Of a DNA stretch of 64,000 nt, positions 34,552-46,093 are shown one piece after another. Position 1 is the stretch's first letter. Each line of letters begins with the position of its first letter. The stretch covers positions 1,116,001 to 1,180,000 of the forward strand of contig BCJC01000004.1 of assembly GCA_001600175.1 (NCBI GenBank), read 5' to 3'. The notes beneath the pieces are model-generated. The model had not been told where the DNA came from. It searched no databases and saw nothing but the letters and a program-made list of their open reading frames with translations. The DNA is from Erythrobasidium yunnanense (Eukaryota > Basidiomycota > Cystobasidiomycetes > Erythrobasidiales > Erythrobasidiaceae). The translations under genes were made by a program, and so were the position numbers.

Positions 34552-36372
34552 ATGACACAAAGCACACCTAGTGAGAGGAAAGCCGAAGGAAAGTCTGAAC
34601 AAGAGCTGAAACGTCACTTCAGCTCCGCCTCTATGTCTCCTCCGCCTGCCAGGAGAGCTATTCGTAGCTACCACTCGCTACCTGAGTCTCGACGATCTCA
34701 AGAACCTGAGTCTGGCCAACAAGAAGTTGCGATTCTGCTGTCGAGCGCAATTGTTCGCAAAGGTCGTGATTCACATCCCTGAGATCGACTCCAGACGGTC
34801 TATGAGAAGCTGGATCCGCTTTAACTATCGTAACTTGCGCTTTGCGCGGCGATTGGACCTTCAGATAGGTTGCCAGCAACCCGAAACGTTCGATAAGCAA
34901 GATCTTTCCGCTTTCATCGAGGACTTTACGGCTCTCTTCGCTCTGTTGCAACCTACCATCACCGATATTCACTATCACTTCTATGCTCAACCCGACTCCT
35001 CACCAAATTCAGCGGATCGAAAGTTCATTACCGATGTGATGCAAGCAATAGATGACATGTCTCGAAACAGCAGACATCGCGGGACAGTACTTCTCCGCAA
35101 TTATGTCAAAAGCCGCAAGACAGAGCTTCACGGCTTTTTGCTGGCACTTCCCGCTTTCACGGCCGCCCACAATCTTAATACTATCGAGATTGACAGCTAT
35201 GACGTCGACGCTGGCGTGATACCACGTCTTCTCGCTGGTATTCCGGGAGTCTGTCGACCGTCACATCTAAAACTCTCCAGATGGACGATCCCCTACAACG
35301 ACATAGCAAGCCTGCCAACTTCTCTACAGAGCATCAACTTGACTATCGAGATGTGGGCCGATTTTGGCAGTCTCAGTTGGCTGGACATCCTAAACAAATT
35401 GCAAAACGCATGTCCACAGCTCAAGCAGCTTCAGCTGGAAGTGATGTGTGGGGCAATTTCAGCAGGACCGGGTCCCAGGAACGTCGGAGAGATCACGCAA
35501 GCGATAGACTCTTCGACTTTTTTTCTGGCCTTCCCCGGCCTGGAGTCCCTGGAGATCAAGTGTGACCCAGATCATTCCCACGCTAAGCTCTTGCACTGCT
35601 CTTTGCGCATATGGAGGCTCCCAATCTATCGACCCTGAAGCTGGCAGGAGCTACATCATGGTTCTGGCTCTCCTCGATAGATACGAACGCGTTCCTCAAG
35701 CGGACAAAGCTTGCGACCGTGCAACTCACTGAGATCCTGGACGTAGCTAGTATGAGGGGTAATGCATATCCCTGGTCAAACACAGAGGATCCCGTAAGCA
35801 TCAGTCGCCCTCTTTTGCAAGATCTGGTCGTTACTCTCAGAAAGGCGGGCATCACAGTCACCGTCAGCGCTGAAACAGATTGCGAGGCCACCGCCTACAC
35901 AGACATGGGTCCACAGTGCCGGAGTTTTGTCCATGCTGTAGGAACGGTCCAAGGTTATATTCAACATCTCGACTTTCAATACTGGAACGCAGGTCTTCAC
36001 TTAGAACCCGAATTCGACGAGTCTTACTCCTTCCCATGTCTGCGCTCGTTCTCCATCAGTTACAAGGTGGTCCGCACCCTTTCCCATATAGCCGGGAAGT
36101 GGAACATGCCGAATCTCGAAATTTTAGATATACATCTGGCTCCCCACGGTATCGACGATGATGACGATAGGCAAGCGGTGCTAATGGTGAGCGACTTGGC
36201 AGATGTTATCTGGCATCAGAGATTCCCAAAGCTTAGAAAGCTCAAGGGATCTATCGAAGGACTGCCGCCGGACTACGAGGGGGATACTTATCTCCACCAA
36301 CTGTTCAGAAACTCTCTGACAGAGGCGTGCGCTCGCCGTGGGGTAGATATGTCTGAGGTGACGTGGGACTAG
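34552..36372 (+). pseudogene. F-box array copy 5, one apparent frame break
   Basis: Start exon 34552-34570 (MTQSTP), 52-nt phase-1 intron 34571-34622, exon 2 from 34623 with a diverged F-box (LLRLPGELFVATTRYLSLDD, LANKKLRFCCRAQLFAK). The shared block reads FTALFALLQPTITDIHYHFY. Near 35600 the frame shifts by one base: FLAFPGLESLEIKCDPDHSH lies in one frame, and AHMEAPNLSTLKLAGATSWF, which matches the other copies, in another. No credible intron restores the phase. The second part is open to SEVTWD at 36372. This copy is the most diverged of the array. As for copy 2, sequencing error cannot be excluded from one assembly. Confidence 0.73.
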
Positions 36373-36501
36373 GTCCGACTACCTCTGGCGCGTCGCACTT
36401 CTACGTGAAAACTCTGTTTCGCCGTATCCGCAAGCCAGCTACTCGCCTCAGAGAATGGCAGGAGTGCATTTCCTATCCTGCTGTGCCTAGGCCATACACC
36501 T

Positions 36502-37169
36502 TTAGTAGTCATCCTCCCTAATATCCTTCGGCTCGCTCTCCCCCTCCATCACCAGTTTCCCATTATCTAGTTCATAGTATTGATTCAGCACACTATCCGC
36601 ATCTTTATATTCCTTCGAGTCCGATAGCGTAGATTCAGCTTCTCCCTATTCATCTCGATTCATCTCAGCTATATACACAGGAATGAAAACAGCTTGTTGT
36701 ATAACGGAACGCACAAGTAGTTCTCGTAGCTCTTCTGCTGCTTTTGTCAATCGTGCTGAAGATTCTGGAATCATCTTGGCTGCTTCTGCATGTACGCGTT
36801 CCTGTTTCGCAAGACGAACAAGTGTCAGATCAGCCAGGACAACAGGGCGTACGAAAGAGGAGAGGGAGTCTGAAGATGGAAGAACGAAGGTAGGGCGAAG
36901 CGGACTTACGCCTTGTCGGATATCAGCATCATCGAGCCCTTCTTGCTTCTTCAGCTTGTCCAGGTCGGCTTGACGGTCTGCAGCTTCTTTCTCATACGAA
37001 GCGACTTCTTTGATGAGCCTGTGTCATTCGTATCAATTCATAGACAGGTAGATTGGCCAAAGATATCGAAGGATCCGAATGCAACGCAATGAGCTCGATT
37101 CCAGCTTGAATGATGCAGCACACACCGTTTCACGACGCCAGTCTTGATGACTAGCTGTCTCGAGGCCAT
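36502..37169 (-). CDS. Tubulin-folding cofactor A (TBCA/Rbl2)
   Basis: Four exons on the minus strand (37169-37126, 37018-36910, 36801-36715, 36645-36502), 127 residues. It starts MASRQLVIKTGVVKRLIKEV, the hallmark IKTGVVKR of cofactor A, and continues as a three-helix bundle: SYEKEAADRQADLDKLKKQE, AAKMIPESSARLTKAAEELR, and STLSDSKEYKD. Cofactor A captures beta-tubulin released from the chaperonin and keeps it for assembly into the heterodimer. Introns are 107, 108 and 69 nt. The acidic C-terminus (GESEPKDIREDDY) extends a little beyond most homologues. Identity is secure. Confidence 0.93.
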
Positions 37170-37181
37170 GCTAAATTGGTG

Positions 37182-37391
37182 ATGTCGCAGCAAACGAAAC
37201 AGGCACAAGTCGAAAAAGCGCGTAAAGAGCGAAGGAAACAGGGCAAAGACAGACAAGACGAGTATAGAGGGACATCTCTGCAAGCTGCATTGCTCAATCT
37301 ACTACATGCACACCCGCATCATTCCCCTACTCCTGCCAAAGCGCAGCGATCCAGAAATCTACCCAGACTACTCAAGCTGAAAGGCGTCTAG
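37182..37391 (+). CDS. Possible small protein gene between TBCA and RPS20
   Basis: A 69-codon frame fills the gap between TBCA (start codon ends at 37169) and RPS20 (stop at 37388-37390), divergent from the first and overlapping the second by a few bases. It starts MSQQTKQAQVEKARKERRKQ and is very basic at the N-terminus, with a Leu/His-rich middle. No family is recognised. The same 210 nt must also carry the TBCA promoter, so it may be only a chance open frame. Confidence 0.2.
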   Translation: MSQQTKQAQVEKARKERRKQGKDRQDEYRGTSLQAALLNLLHAHPHHSPTPAKAQRSRNLPRLLKLKGV

Positions 37392-37945
37392 TTCTCGGAG
37401 AGAGTAACTTCGACATCTACACCTGGCTCGATGGACATGGAGGTCTGAGGAGAACAGGGAAATCAGCCGAAGTTCGAGATGGAGGAAGGGAAGTATCGAC
37501 GCACAATCTGCTTGACAACCTCAGATGGGGAGGTCAAGTCTATGAGTCTCTTGTGGATTCTCATCTCGTATCTGTCCCAGGTCTTGGAACCCTCACCACA
37601 TGGCTGCAGGACCACATCAAAATTAGCATGAATCTCGAAAAGTGTAGGAATGGGGCTGCAACGCACGGTCTTTCGGGTAGTGTGTACGAGGACCTTGGTG
37701 GGGAGTCTGACGGGTCCCTTGACTTGCAGACCCTTGTCCTTTGCTCGGTTTACGAGATCGGTGCAGACTGTCGAAATCCATCCAAATCAGCTCGGATTTC
37801 CTCGCAATTTCGATGAAGAGAAGTCAAGCTTACCCTTCTCTACAGCCTTGACCTTCTGGGAAGTGAGTGTGATTCTGATCTTGTGCGACTTTGCAGCGTA
37901 TCCTCCCTCTACTCCTTCTTTATCCTCCTTGGCGACGTAGCTCAT
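37388..37945 (-). CDS. RPS20: 40S ribosomal protein uS10 (S20)
   Basis: Four exons on the minus strand (37945-37834, 37767-37667, 37603-37505, 37444-37388), 122 residues, the usual length. It begins [20 protein letters not shown], then [60 protein letters not shown], and ends with [15 protein letters not shown]. uS10 lies in the head of the small ribosomal subunit. All splice phases agree (introns 66, 63 and 60 nt). The ATG at 37945 is the only sensible start, giving an N-terminal arm typical of eukaryotic uS10. Identity is secure. Confidence 0.96.
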
Positions 37946-38865
37946 TTTTGCAGAACCAGAAGGTGACCTGATTGATACGTCGTATTAGCTATTGTATATA
38001 TCTACGCTCTCTGCGCTGTCTATGCCCACCAAGTGGTTGTTTTGTGTGTTTTGCAGCTTTTTGCTTGGAGAAGAAGCAACCTGCTGGAAGAGGGAAGGAA
38101 GGAAATTTGCAAGGATGGGTTGGAGCAGGCCAACCGAATCGGCAGCAACAACAGCGATGCTCCACAGGATCATACATATGCATACGACATGCTCAACAAC
38201 CCGCTGATGCTACTGCGCGAACGAACGAGTTGCCTGCGAATGCGCCTTCCCTAACTAGCCTCGAGTCCCGGCAGACCGCAGACTGGGCTCAGCAAGCGGC
38301 TGTATCAACATCTGACAGAACGACAAGAAGATACTCCAAGTCGCTGAACTTCCGCTGTCCTTCTTTCACGAACGCGAACGACGACAGATCTGCTACCTCA
38401 GAAAGCGACCTCCCAGGCAATAATAGGTAAGCTACAAGCTGTTCTTTACTCCCTACACATCACATCACCTCCCTCGCTCTGTGATGATTCAATCAACTCA
38501 AAAAATAAAAGTAGATAGAGACATCCGAGTGCACCTTACGAGGTTGCTACACTGCGGACGAACATTTGCTAGATAGTGTCTGAGAGCATCACACACCCTC
38601 TCCGCCTCCGTACAGAATGGTATGAAGAACTCGTTACTGATTTTCCGTCGATTTTGATAGGGGCAGTGGGGCACTTTCGCGACAAGCCTCGAGCTGCATC
38701 AATACATAGACAAGGAGCAATGTTGTACTCCATGCACATCAATGCAATGGACTTTCCAGCAGCACGCTGCGACCTTGACGAAAAGAGAGGGGTGTTTGCT
38801 GAAACTGTACAACGAGCAGACTTCCAAGACTGCATAACAAAAGACTTGATGGACATCATCTACAC
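37946..38865. other. Region between RPS20 and AOX, no supported gene
   Basis: About 920 nt holding the RPS20 promoter and leader (left) and the AOX 3' UTR (right). A plus-strand frame 37972-38430 is open for 152 codons and ends at a donor-like AGGTAAGC, but no motif, start context or matching acceptor supports a gene. A second plus-strand frame from about 38571 runs into antisense of the last AOX exon. Confidence 0.4.
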
Positions 38866-40232
38866 TCAATCCGATCTCGCAGCTGCCTTTCCTTCCCTGA
38901 GCTGTTTGCTGGCTGCACTATACCAGTCTACACTCTCTTGCCGACTGAAGCCTGGGGATGTTCCTTGCGTGACTCCTGACGGCTTCTGGATCGCGAATGG
39001 GTTGAAGTCTGTGTCTTCTACGTTGGCGAATGAGTGGTTGACGACTATACGAAAACAACAGGTCAGCATGTTTCGCTAATCAATTCAAGGAAAGATGCAC
39101 GCACATCTATGACCAGCTTCATCCGCTCTAACAGCATAGATGACATCTAGGAGCGTAGCGTCCTCCTTTAATCTCCAATAATCGATTGCTATCCTAGGAG
39201 CGGGCGCCTTCTCCCATTCTGGCAATCTACCAGCTTCAATCTCCTTGATGCAGTTCGTATATGTGACGACAGCTTCTTCTTCGAGTCGGCCGACGAAGCG
39301 ATGGCAGATCTTGGGTGAAATCAGGTACGAGAGGAAGAAGAGGTTGTAGAAGACCCCTTGGGCGCCCAGGACCATGAGACGGAAGAAGAGGCCTGGCTGG
39401 GCAATCTTCATGAACGTAAGAAGGTGCATGCGCTCGTCTGATAGGCACAAAGCAGGATTAGCCCGACGTCAGAGCGAGCAAAACGGGCAAGCTCACTTTC
39501 AGCTTCCTCGAGCAATGTACTAATGTAGCCCCCATCCCTCTTCATTCTACGTAAAGAAGTGAGGTGTCTTAACGTAGCAGCGACCATTCCCGGTACACCC
39601 GCTATGCTCTCCAAGAACAGTATGCGATTGAGCCATTGTTTGGGGTCCATGACGAGGTTTGACTTCCTCATTTCCTCGAGCGTCAGGTTCTTCTTTCCCT
39701 GTTTCGCAGCCGCTTTGAGTGCATCTTCCGGCGTCGAGTGCCTGTACCCCGATACGACATCGAAGCCTGTCCTGAATAGCTTGACGAGTCCGCCTGCTAC
39801 TTTATCCGAGAAGACGAGGTCCGGATGACGTGTTACTTGGACGGACTTGACGGCTGCGTCCGTGTAGACGGGATGGTAGAGTACCCAGTCTTCCAAGCGA
39901 CGGTCGTCGTTGTTTGAAGAAGGCGGCCGGGCTGAGATAGTTGGTGTCTCATCTGAGCGTTCTGTAGATAGTCATGTCACTCAGCTACATATGTATCGCT
40001 TGTGATCAGACGTACTGGTCTCGGCAAGCGAAGGTGGGCCTTGCGCAGCATCAGGCGTGGTAGCAGGAGGAATGACAGTGGAAGATGATGATGACGAAGA
40101 GGTAGCGTAGCCTCTAGCAGCCAAAGTCAGTCCCAGTCGCAAGCGTGGAGTGGCCGAGGTGATAGTCGTGGCGCGTAGACAGGTACATGTTGCTGCTCTT
40201 CTTCCGACTTGTAGAGCTAGCATTGTGGTCAT
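38866..40232 (-). CDS. AOX1: Alternative oxidase, mitochondrial
   Basis: Four exons on the minus strand (40232-40016, 39961-39497, 39437-39105, 39044-38866), 397 residues. The N-terminus [20 protein letters not shown] with later [17 protein letters not shown] is a matrix-targeting signal. The di-iron core is complete: [38 protein letters not shown] and [16 protein letters not shown]. Splicing is needed at two of these motifs (AEN|ERMHL and GHR|FVNH). AOX oxidises ubiquinol directly with oxygen, bypassing complexes III and IV, on the matrix face of the inner membrane; in fungi it is typically induced when complex III is blocked. The start could be 40232 or 40223. Its tail lies in a short exon covered on the other strand by a long open frame. 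Confidence 0.95.
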
Positions 40233-40925
40233 TGTCAGTTGTTAATGCTGTTGCGATGTTTGTGAAGAGTTAAGAGCAACCAATTGCTCAGCTCCCTTTA
40301 TACCAAATGGTGGACCGGCTTATTCTCTTCGCGCTTCGGTCATACGGGACTCAACGGAAAGAGGACAAACAAGTAGCAGGACGGATATACAACACATCCA
40401 TCACTCTACAAGGAGCAGTATGAGGTGCTGGATACTCTCTAATCCTGTAGATGCTTATTATTCGGCCTCTTTGAGGTTTTACCGTCCAGGCACGCTGTCA
40501 CAAATCTGAGACATTGTGATCGGGCTGAAAGTGCCTGGTGCACTGCAACGGTCAAACCTGTCAAAAACCGTCCTACAGGCACTACGCAGTCTTCGCAAGA
40601 GACATCTCGCAACGCTAGTAAAAGCAGAGACCTTTCCAGAGTAGTGCTCGCCTCACGCTGACTTCTACGAAGCGTCGGCGCCCGGTCTCGATACGATAAG
40701 TTCTTGCATCTTTCGTGCATCCTCGTCTTCGGTCTACAACGTCTTGATGCTGTGCTCACAAAGAGCTACGCCTACGTTTACCGACTGGCTGGTCGGCTTT
40801 GGTCGCCAAAGAGGGCGAGGCTCAGAATAGATTGCATTGCGCAGTGAGCTCAAATGGGCAGCGCCAACTTCTTCTTTCTCTTCAGCAACTACTTGAGTCG
40901 ACGAGATCTGCTAGCACTCTCAGCG
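40233..40925. promoter_or_regulatory. Divergent intergenic region, AOX / Tvp38-like
   Basis: About 690 nt between divergent genes, containing both promoters. Minus-strand frames here have no motif. No palindromic regulator site was recognised, though AOX genes in fungi are often controlled by zinc-cluster factors. Confidence 0.4.
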
Positions 40926-42189
40926 ATGCAGAACTCGTACCCCGTTGACACTCGCTACGGAGAAGCTCCCGCCATGCACGAGATCCCCATGGAGCAGCAG
41001 AATCCCTTCCAGGACGGCAATGCTACCCACAATCAATATGCCTATGGTCAATATCAAGCACCAAATCAGCCTCAGTATGCTCCTCCCGTACCCTACGACA
41101 CAAGGCCTGGCGGGTTCTCCGGAAACAATCCAGTACAGCCAGTCGTCACCGAAAGAGAGAAGAAACGCATTAGCGACAAAGTGAAGAAGCGCCTCTATGT
41201 GTAAGCTTCTTCTGCAATGTCCTCGATACAAGCTGATCACATCACAGGATCGTACCGCTAGCTCTGCTGGCGCTCGGCGCAGTGATCGCATACCTAATCT
41301 TCCACAAAGACTTTGAGCGTTGGGTACAGCCGCTCGCGAACTGGCTACAAGCTCGCAAGAGCTGGTCCTGGATCATCCCCGTCGCGATCCTTATAGTGCT
41401 CTGTATACCGCCGCTCTTCGGCCACGAGATCGTCTTCATCGTAGTGGGTCTCACCTTCTCTCTCGGGGAAGGGATAGGCATTGCGTGTGCTGGCATGATA
41501 TTGGGAGAAGCGCTCTGTTTCAGCCTGTTCAAGTATATTTTCACTGGATATGTGGACAAAAAGAGAGCCAAATCAGTCAAATGGGAAGCTACGGCAAGAG
41601 TGTGCAATGAAGCTGGATTCTGGGGCGTTCTGGTCATCCGGTACTCAATCATCCCAGGGTAGGCGCTTTCTCTCTACCAAAATGTGGATTATCTGTTAAC
41701 ATTGGTTGGTCACGATCAAAAGTCATCTAGTTAACCCAATCTTCGCAACGTAAATAGACATTTCAGATCAGTAGCGGTTGTCCAGACGCTGATTCTCCGG
41801 TCTTGTGGCCTTTTCCAGTACTGGCATGAGTTTCTGGCTCTATATGGCCACTGTGGTGATCTCTTTACCCAAGACATTAGTATTCGTGGCATTAGGTATG
41901 ATTAAGCAGCTGTTAGTGAACCTCCGAACCGACTGACGGCGTTTTGCCAGGTAACCCCAACAACGAGCACAAAGCAGGTGCGAAGGTGGGCAAGATCATT
42001 GCCGTTGGTGTACTTGTACTTGTGACCTTGTACGCGACTTGGTGGATCAGAAAGAAGATAACGAAGGCTACAGCGGAGATTGAGGCAGAGAGGGGAATCG
42101 GCGAGCTGAAGGGAGTGGCGCCTACGATAGATGGTAACTCCAGGACAGGCTTAGTCGGCAAACCATCATATGGGAATGGTACTGCTTGA
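40926..42189 (+). CDS. Tvp38/TMEM64-family membrane protein
   Basis: Five exons (40926-41200, 41248-41658, 41723-41749, 41819-41895, 41951-42189), 342 residues. A hydrophilic Pro/Gln/Tyr-rich N-terminus (QYQAPNQPQYAPPVPYDTRP) precedes a membrane segment IVPLALLALGAVIAYLIF. The VTT (SNARE-associated Golgi) core follows: IPPLFGHEIVFIVVGLTFSL, GEGIGIACAGMILGEALCFS, VIRYSIIPGHLVNPIFATTG, and VISLPKTLVFVALGNP. Exon 3 is only 27 nt and supplies HLVNPIFA. The family sits in Golgi/ER membranes and includes lipid scramblases. An in-frame ATG at 40854 would add 24 residues; the ATG at 40926 is preferred because the added part lacks the hydrophilic character of homologues. Confidence 0.88.
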
Positions 42190-42476
42190 GCGGGAGGAGT
42201 AGCAGAAACCATGATGAATACGTACCCGGCACAGGAAGACGGGCTGTCCAGCGAGCGAGAGGAGTTATGAACATGTAGACTGAGGCTTGATAAAGATCCG
42301 CATATGTACCATAGCCAGTATATAGCATAGAGAGATAATCTTCATCGGACGATAGCCTCGATAGGTGGCCACAAAAGCCGAATACGCTTGGCTGCATTTA
42401 CGCGATGTCCAGGTTGATCTTCTTCCATTTCTTTGCAAGTTTCTGCTAGCTGCAGACATACTGCTTCTTCTGCTCG

Positions 42477-44017
42477 ATGCTCGCCGGTCTCTGGCCATGG
42501 ATCGCCTTAGCTTTCCCTCTTGCTGTCCGGTCATTCAATCCAGCTCAGCCTTCCAATGACACCTCTTCCCTCAGCACGCTCACACCGGCTAGCTTAGTGC
42601 TTAATTGGAACGCAGCCCAGCTTGTTTACGAGAATGGCCTTGCTCGAGTTGCACAAGCAAGAACCGATAGCCCTGTCGGCGGTTATAGATCGGTTCTGCA
42701 GCGCTACAGCGAGAGCAACTATACAAATCCACGCAATGCTGGACCTCCTTGGATAGCTATGATAAGCTGCGATCCAGACAATGACTTCAAACGCCCGGAA
42801 ACCGCTAGCTATAGCTCTCCTGAGCAGGCTACTCAATCGGGAGCAGTCACTACTATTCTCTATTCCACAACCGCAGAGGCATGTCTATACAACGCCACGA
42901 GTACAGGGAGGTCGAGTCCGTATCGTTCGGATGTCTTCGTAACGACAAGCAAGGCGGTTGCTGTAGATATGCTGGAGAGATTCAATACGATCTCGTATCC
43001 GATTCTATGGTATCGAGGTGATACTTTACGGATCGATAACGATAGGATCCAGAAGCAGATATACAGCTTAGGTGGATCGGCAGCGCCTCCCGTCCTTCCA
43101 TCAAACTCGACCAGTGCATCATATGTCCAAGACTATGTGATAGGCACCATACTACTTCCATTTCCAAGTCCTCCTACGCTTGTTCTAGCCAGCTGGCGAA
43201 ACCGCCAAAGTGGACAGTAAGCGAAACCCTTGCCCGTCCGGTACGGCCAATCCTAATTATCTGTGTCGCAGAGGTGGCATATCTCCAACCAACAAGATTG
43301 TAGTGTATGCAGTCGCAGCGTGCGTGGCAGGCATATTAGCAACAGTCATGCTTCTTTCGGCCATCAAGTCTTTCAGGAGACAGCCTGAAGTAGTCGCCAG
43401 AATTCCGACTACACCACGTCCACCGGCACCGCGAGGGCTCGGAAAAGTCCTTTTCGATGCCATACCAGTCATGACCTTCAAAAGCTTTCTATCGACGAAA
43501 TCGGAGAATCAGGCAAAGACCGCAGAGGAAGGGAAATCATCTGTCGAGCTGCAAAACTCCCCCAAGCCGAAGACTGATGCAGAGCATGTAGAAGGCGCTG
43601 CCACCAAGGATGTAGAGCCAGACGGCGGTAAGTGCTGAAAGTTCAGCTGAAGGGAATGTTTCGCTGAACAAATTGGCTACAGATACAAACGTACTGGTAT
43701 ATGACGACCACACCTGCCCAATCTGTCTGATCGAGTTTGATCAAGAAGACGATATCAGAGTACTGCCATGCGATGCTCGGCATACTTTCCACGATACATG
43801 CATTACGCCCTGGCTCCTAGACGTATCAAGTCTATGTCCTCTATGTCGACTAGATCTGTCCAAGCCCGCTCAGCCAGGAGTACCTCCGAATGGTACGCTG
43901 GAAGTAGCTGCAACGCCCGGAGGGACTACTACCGCAGAAGGGCAGAGAACGCTTGCGAGGAGATTCAGAGGATATATCTCAGAGCGCAGAGGGAATCTGA
44001 GGAGACAGCGTGGCTAG
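42477..44017 (+). CDS. Transmembrane RING-H2 E3 ubiquitin ligase
   Basis: Three exons (42477-43216, 43272-43627, 43683-44017), 476 residues. Signal peptide MLAGLWPWIALAFPLAVRS, a ~230-residue lumenal part with several N-glycosylation sequons and a PA-domain-like stretch (AGPPWIAMISCDPDNDFKRP), one membrane helix (IVVYAVAACVAGILATVMLL), a cytosolic linker, then a C3H2C3 RING (CPICLIEFDQEDDIRVLPC, HTFHDTCITPWLLDVSSLCP, LCRLDL). The order signal-lumenal-TM-RING is that of PA-TM-RING ligases in endosomes and vacuole. The C-terminus is basic (RRFRGYISERRGNLRRQRG). PA domain assignment is weaker than the RING. Confidence 0.85.
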
Positions 44018-44295
44018 AGGTAGAAATCGGAGTTAAAAGGCAGTCGTGTAGCATTGGGTCTGGTATATAGCTTGGAGTACCCAGCATCACGTTATGAAGC
44101 AGTATGCATGAATCAGTAAACATCACCGTACAAAAGACATGCATGCTAAATCCGCATATAGAGCCAACATGCTTCTTTCTTTAACTTATCTGAGACCCAA
44201 TCTTCGAAACCTCGATCAAGCTATAGACACTACTACTGACGAGGAAGATACGGAGTATCTAGACGTTCCTGCGCTGCCAGGCAAGCGCGATCAGG

Positions 44296-45940
44296 ATGAA
44301 TGCGACCTTACCTGCTGGGACGGACATCTCAGATATTCCTGTCGCCGACTTACCTACCGTTTACAAGACCTACACCGTCAAGGACTTCCTCATAGGACTC
44401 GCAATATGCCTGGGTACGCCATCTTGCTGTCCGAAAGAGCAAAGCTTTGGGTGCTTATATACGCGATTGGCGGCTTCTTACAGCTGCGTCAGTCGCAAAC
44501 GCTGGAGGAGTCAATCTTACGAAACTGGATCATGTCAGACAAGAAAGAATACCTCCTGCTCAAAGAACAAGAGATTGGCTACGTCCGCTTTGGCTTGCTG
44601 GCCTGGCGCTTTATATAGCTAGCCAGTGCGTTCTGGTCGCAGGAGTATAGTGGTAGAGACACTGACAAGTAGTGACATTTCTACCAGGCTGGTAGGCTCC
44701 ACGTTGGCTCTGGAGTATATGCGCGCGGAATACGTTGCACCGCTAGGCTCTACAAGTCTCATCTTCAACTTCATATTCGCCAAATTGCTTGTTGGAACAA
44801 GTATTACAACCTGGGATTATGCTGGAACAGGCGTAGTCATCCTTGGGGTAGTAGGAGTGGTAGCGTTCGGTAATCTACGTATCTCTACAGATAGCGACCC
44901 AGAAAGTAATCTGAATCTGGAGACTTTGAAGCATCTGTGGGGCCGCAGCGGATGGCTCGTCTACTTTTTCTGTCTGGAAGCCGCCTCGATCACTGCTTTC
45001 TGGATAGCCAGCATTATCAACCAAGTTTGGACGGAGAAGCAGGAACTGGAGACCTCCGAAGATCCTTCAGAACGGCTCGGACGCAGAACAGGCGGGCTGC
45101 GAGGTGAAGAGACGTTTCTACAATCCCTGAATCGCCGGAGACACGGTTTGCGATTGGCGATCAAGACTAGAATAGCAGACTACTTCGTCAGCAGGCCTGA
45201 CATTGCCTTGCGTAAGCTGTCAGGCTTGGCTTGGTCTATCAGTGGTGGACTTCTAGCTGGCCAATCACTCGTCCTAGCCAAATCGGCAGTGAAGCTGGTC
45301 TCTGGCGACGGGAATCAGCTGGCTTCCCCACTATCCATATTCATCCTCCTACTCTTAATAGTCGTTTCTGTCGTGCAGATCTACTGTCTGAACAAAGGCA
45401 AGCCTGCATTCTGCATATTTAGCTTAATTTCAACTGACTTTAGCTTTCGTAGGGCTAAAAGTGTATGAAAGCGTTTTGGTCGTGCCAATCTTCTTTTCGA
45501 CGTATACAGCATCCGGCTTCCTCAACTCCCTCATCTACCTCGATCAGTACGACAACTTCAAGGACTGGGTGTTCGCCATGGTATGGCTATCCATTCTAGT
45601 CCTGATACTTGGCGTAGCTATTCTATCCGCCAAGAAAGCCGAAGCTCCGGCTGCGAAGCTACAATTCGATGCTGAGGATGAGGAGAATGGAGGCGCAATC
45701 AAGGATGTCGAAGAGTTCCAGCTACCTGAACTATCGAAGCACAAGAACTTGCAGCGGCGGACGAGTACTTCTTCTCGTGCCGAAGATGGAGCAAACGATA
45801 TCAAGATCAACGGGTATGAATCGGTCTGGCGACCTAGGGATTCTACGGATTCTGAGGCGTCTGCAGATGAGAGACCAAGGAGGCCGAAGTACGAGGAAGA
45901 TGAAGAGTTTGGAAGCTTCATCGGTGATAGCAAGTCGTAA
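44296..45940 (+). CDS. NIPA-type magnesium transporter (DUF803)
   Basis: Four exons (44296-44413, 44484-44625, 44688-45397, 45453-45940), 485 residues. Start MNATLPAGTDISDIPVADLP, then several membrane helices: DFLIGLAICLGAASVANAGG, RPLWLAGLALYIASQLVGST, AEYVAPLGSTSLIFNFIFAK, YAGTGVVILGVVGVVAFGNL, and the C-terminal set including YCLNKGLKVYESVLVVPIFF and FAMVWLSILVLILGVAIL. A ~90-residue cytosolic loop with many charges splits the transporter half-way, and the C-tail is acidic. NIPA proteins mediate Mg2+ uptake at plasma or endosomal membranes. The intron 45398-45452 begins GC (gcaagc...tag) and is required to join CLNKG to LKVYES. Confidence 0.9.
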
Positions 45941-46093
45941 TTAGATCGATATTACGGAAATAAAAACAAGTTGTTGTACGACGAGCCGCATCTAGATACA
46001 CACCCTCTAAACTTCTCAATATTACAGCATCCTTGTCTCCATTATCAACTTGATTTACGGCTCTTCCGGCTTTCATTTGGACCACCGTCTAAC

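Noticed and set aside
38571-39079. Plus-strand 168-codon frame as a protein gene
   Set aside because: It is antisense to the terminal AOX exon, whose product carries the conserved [19 protein letters not shown] sequence.
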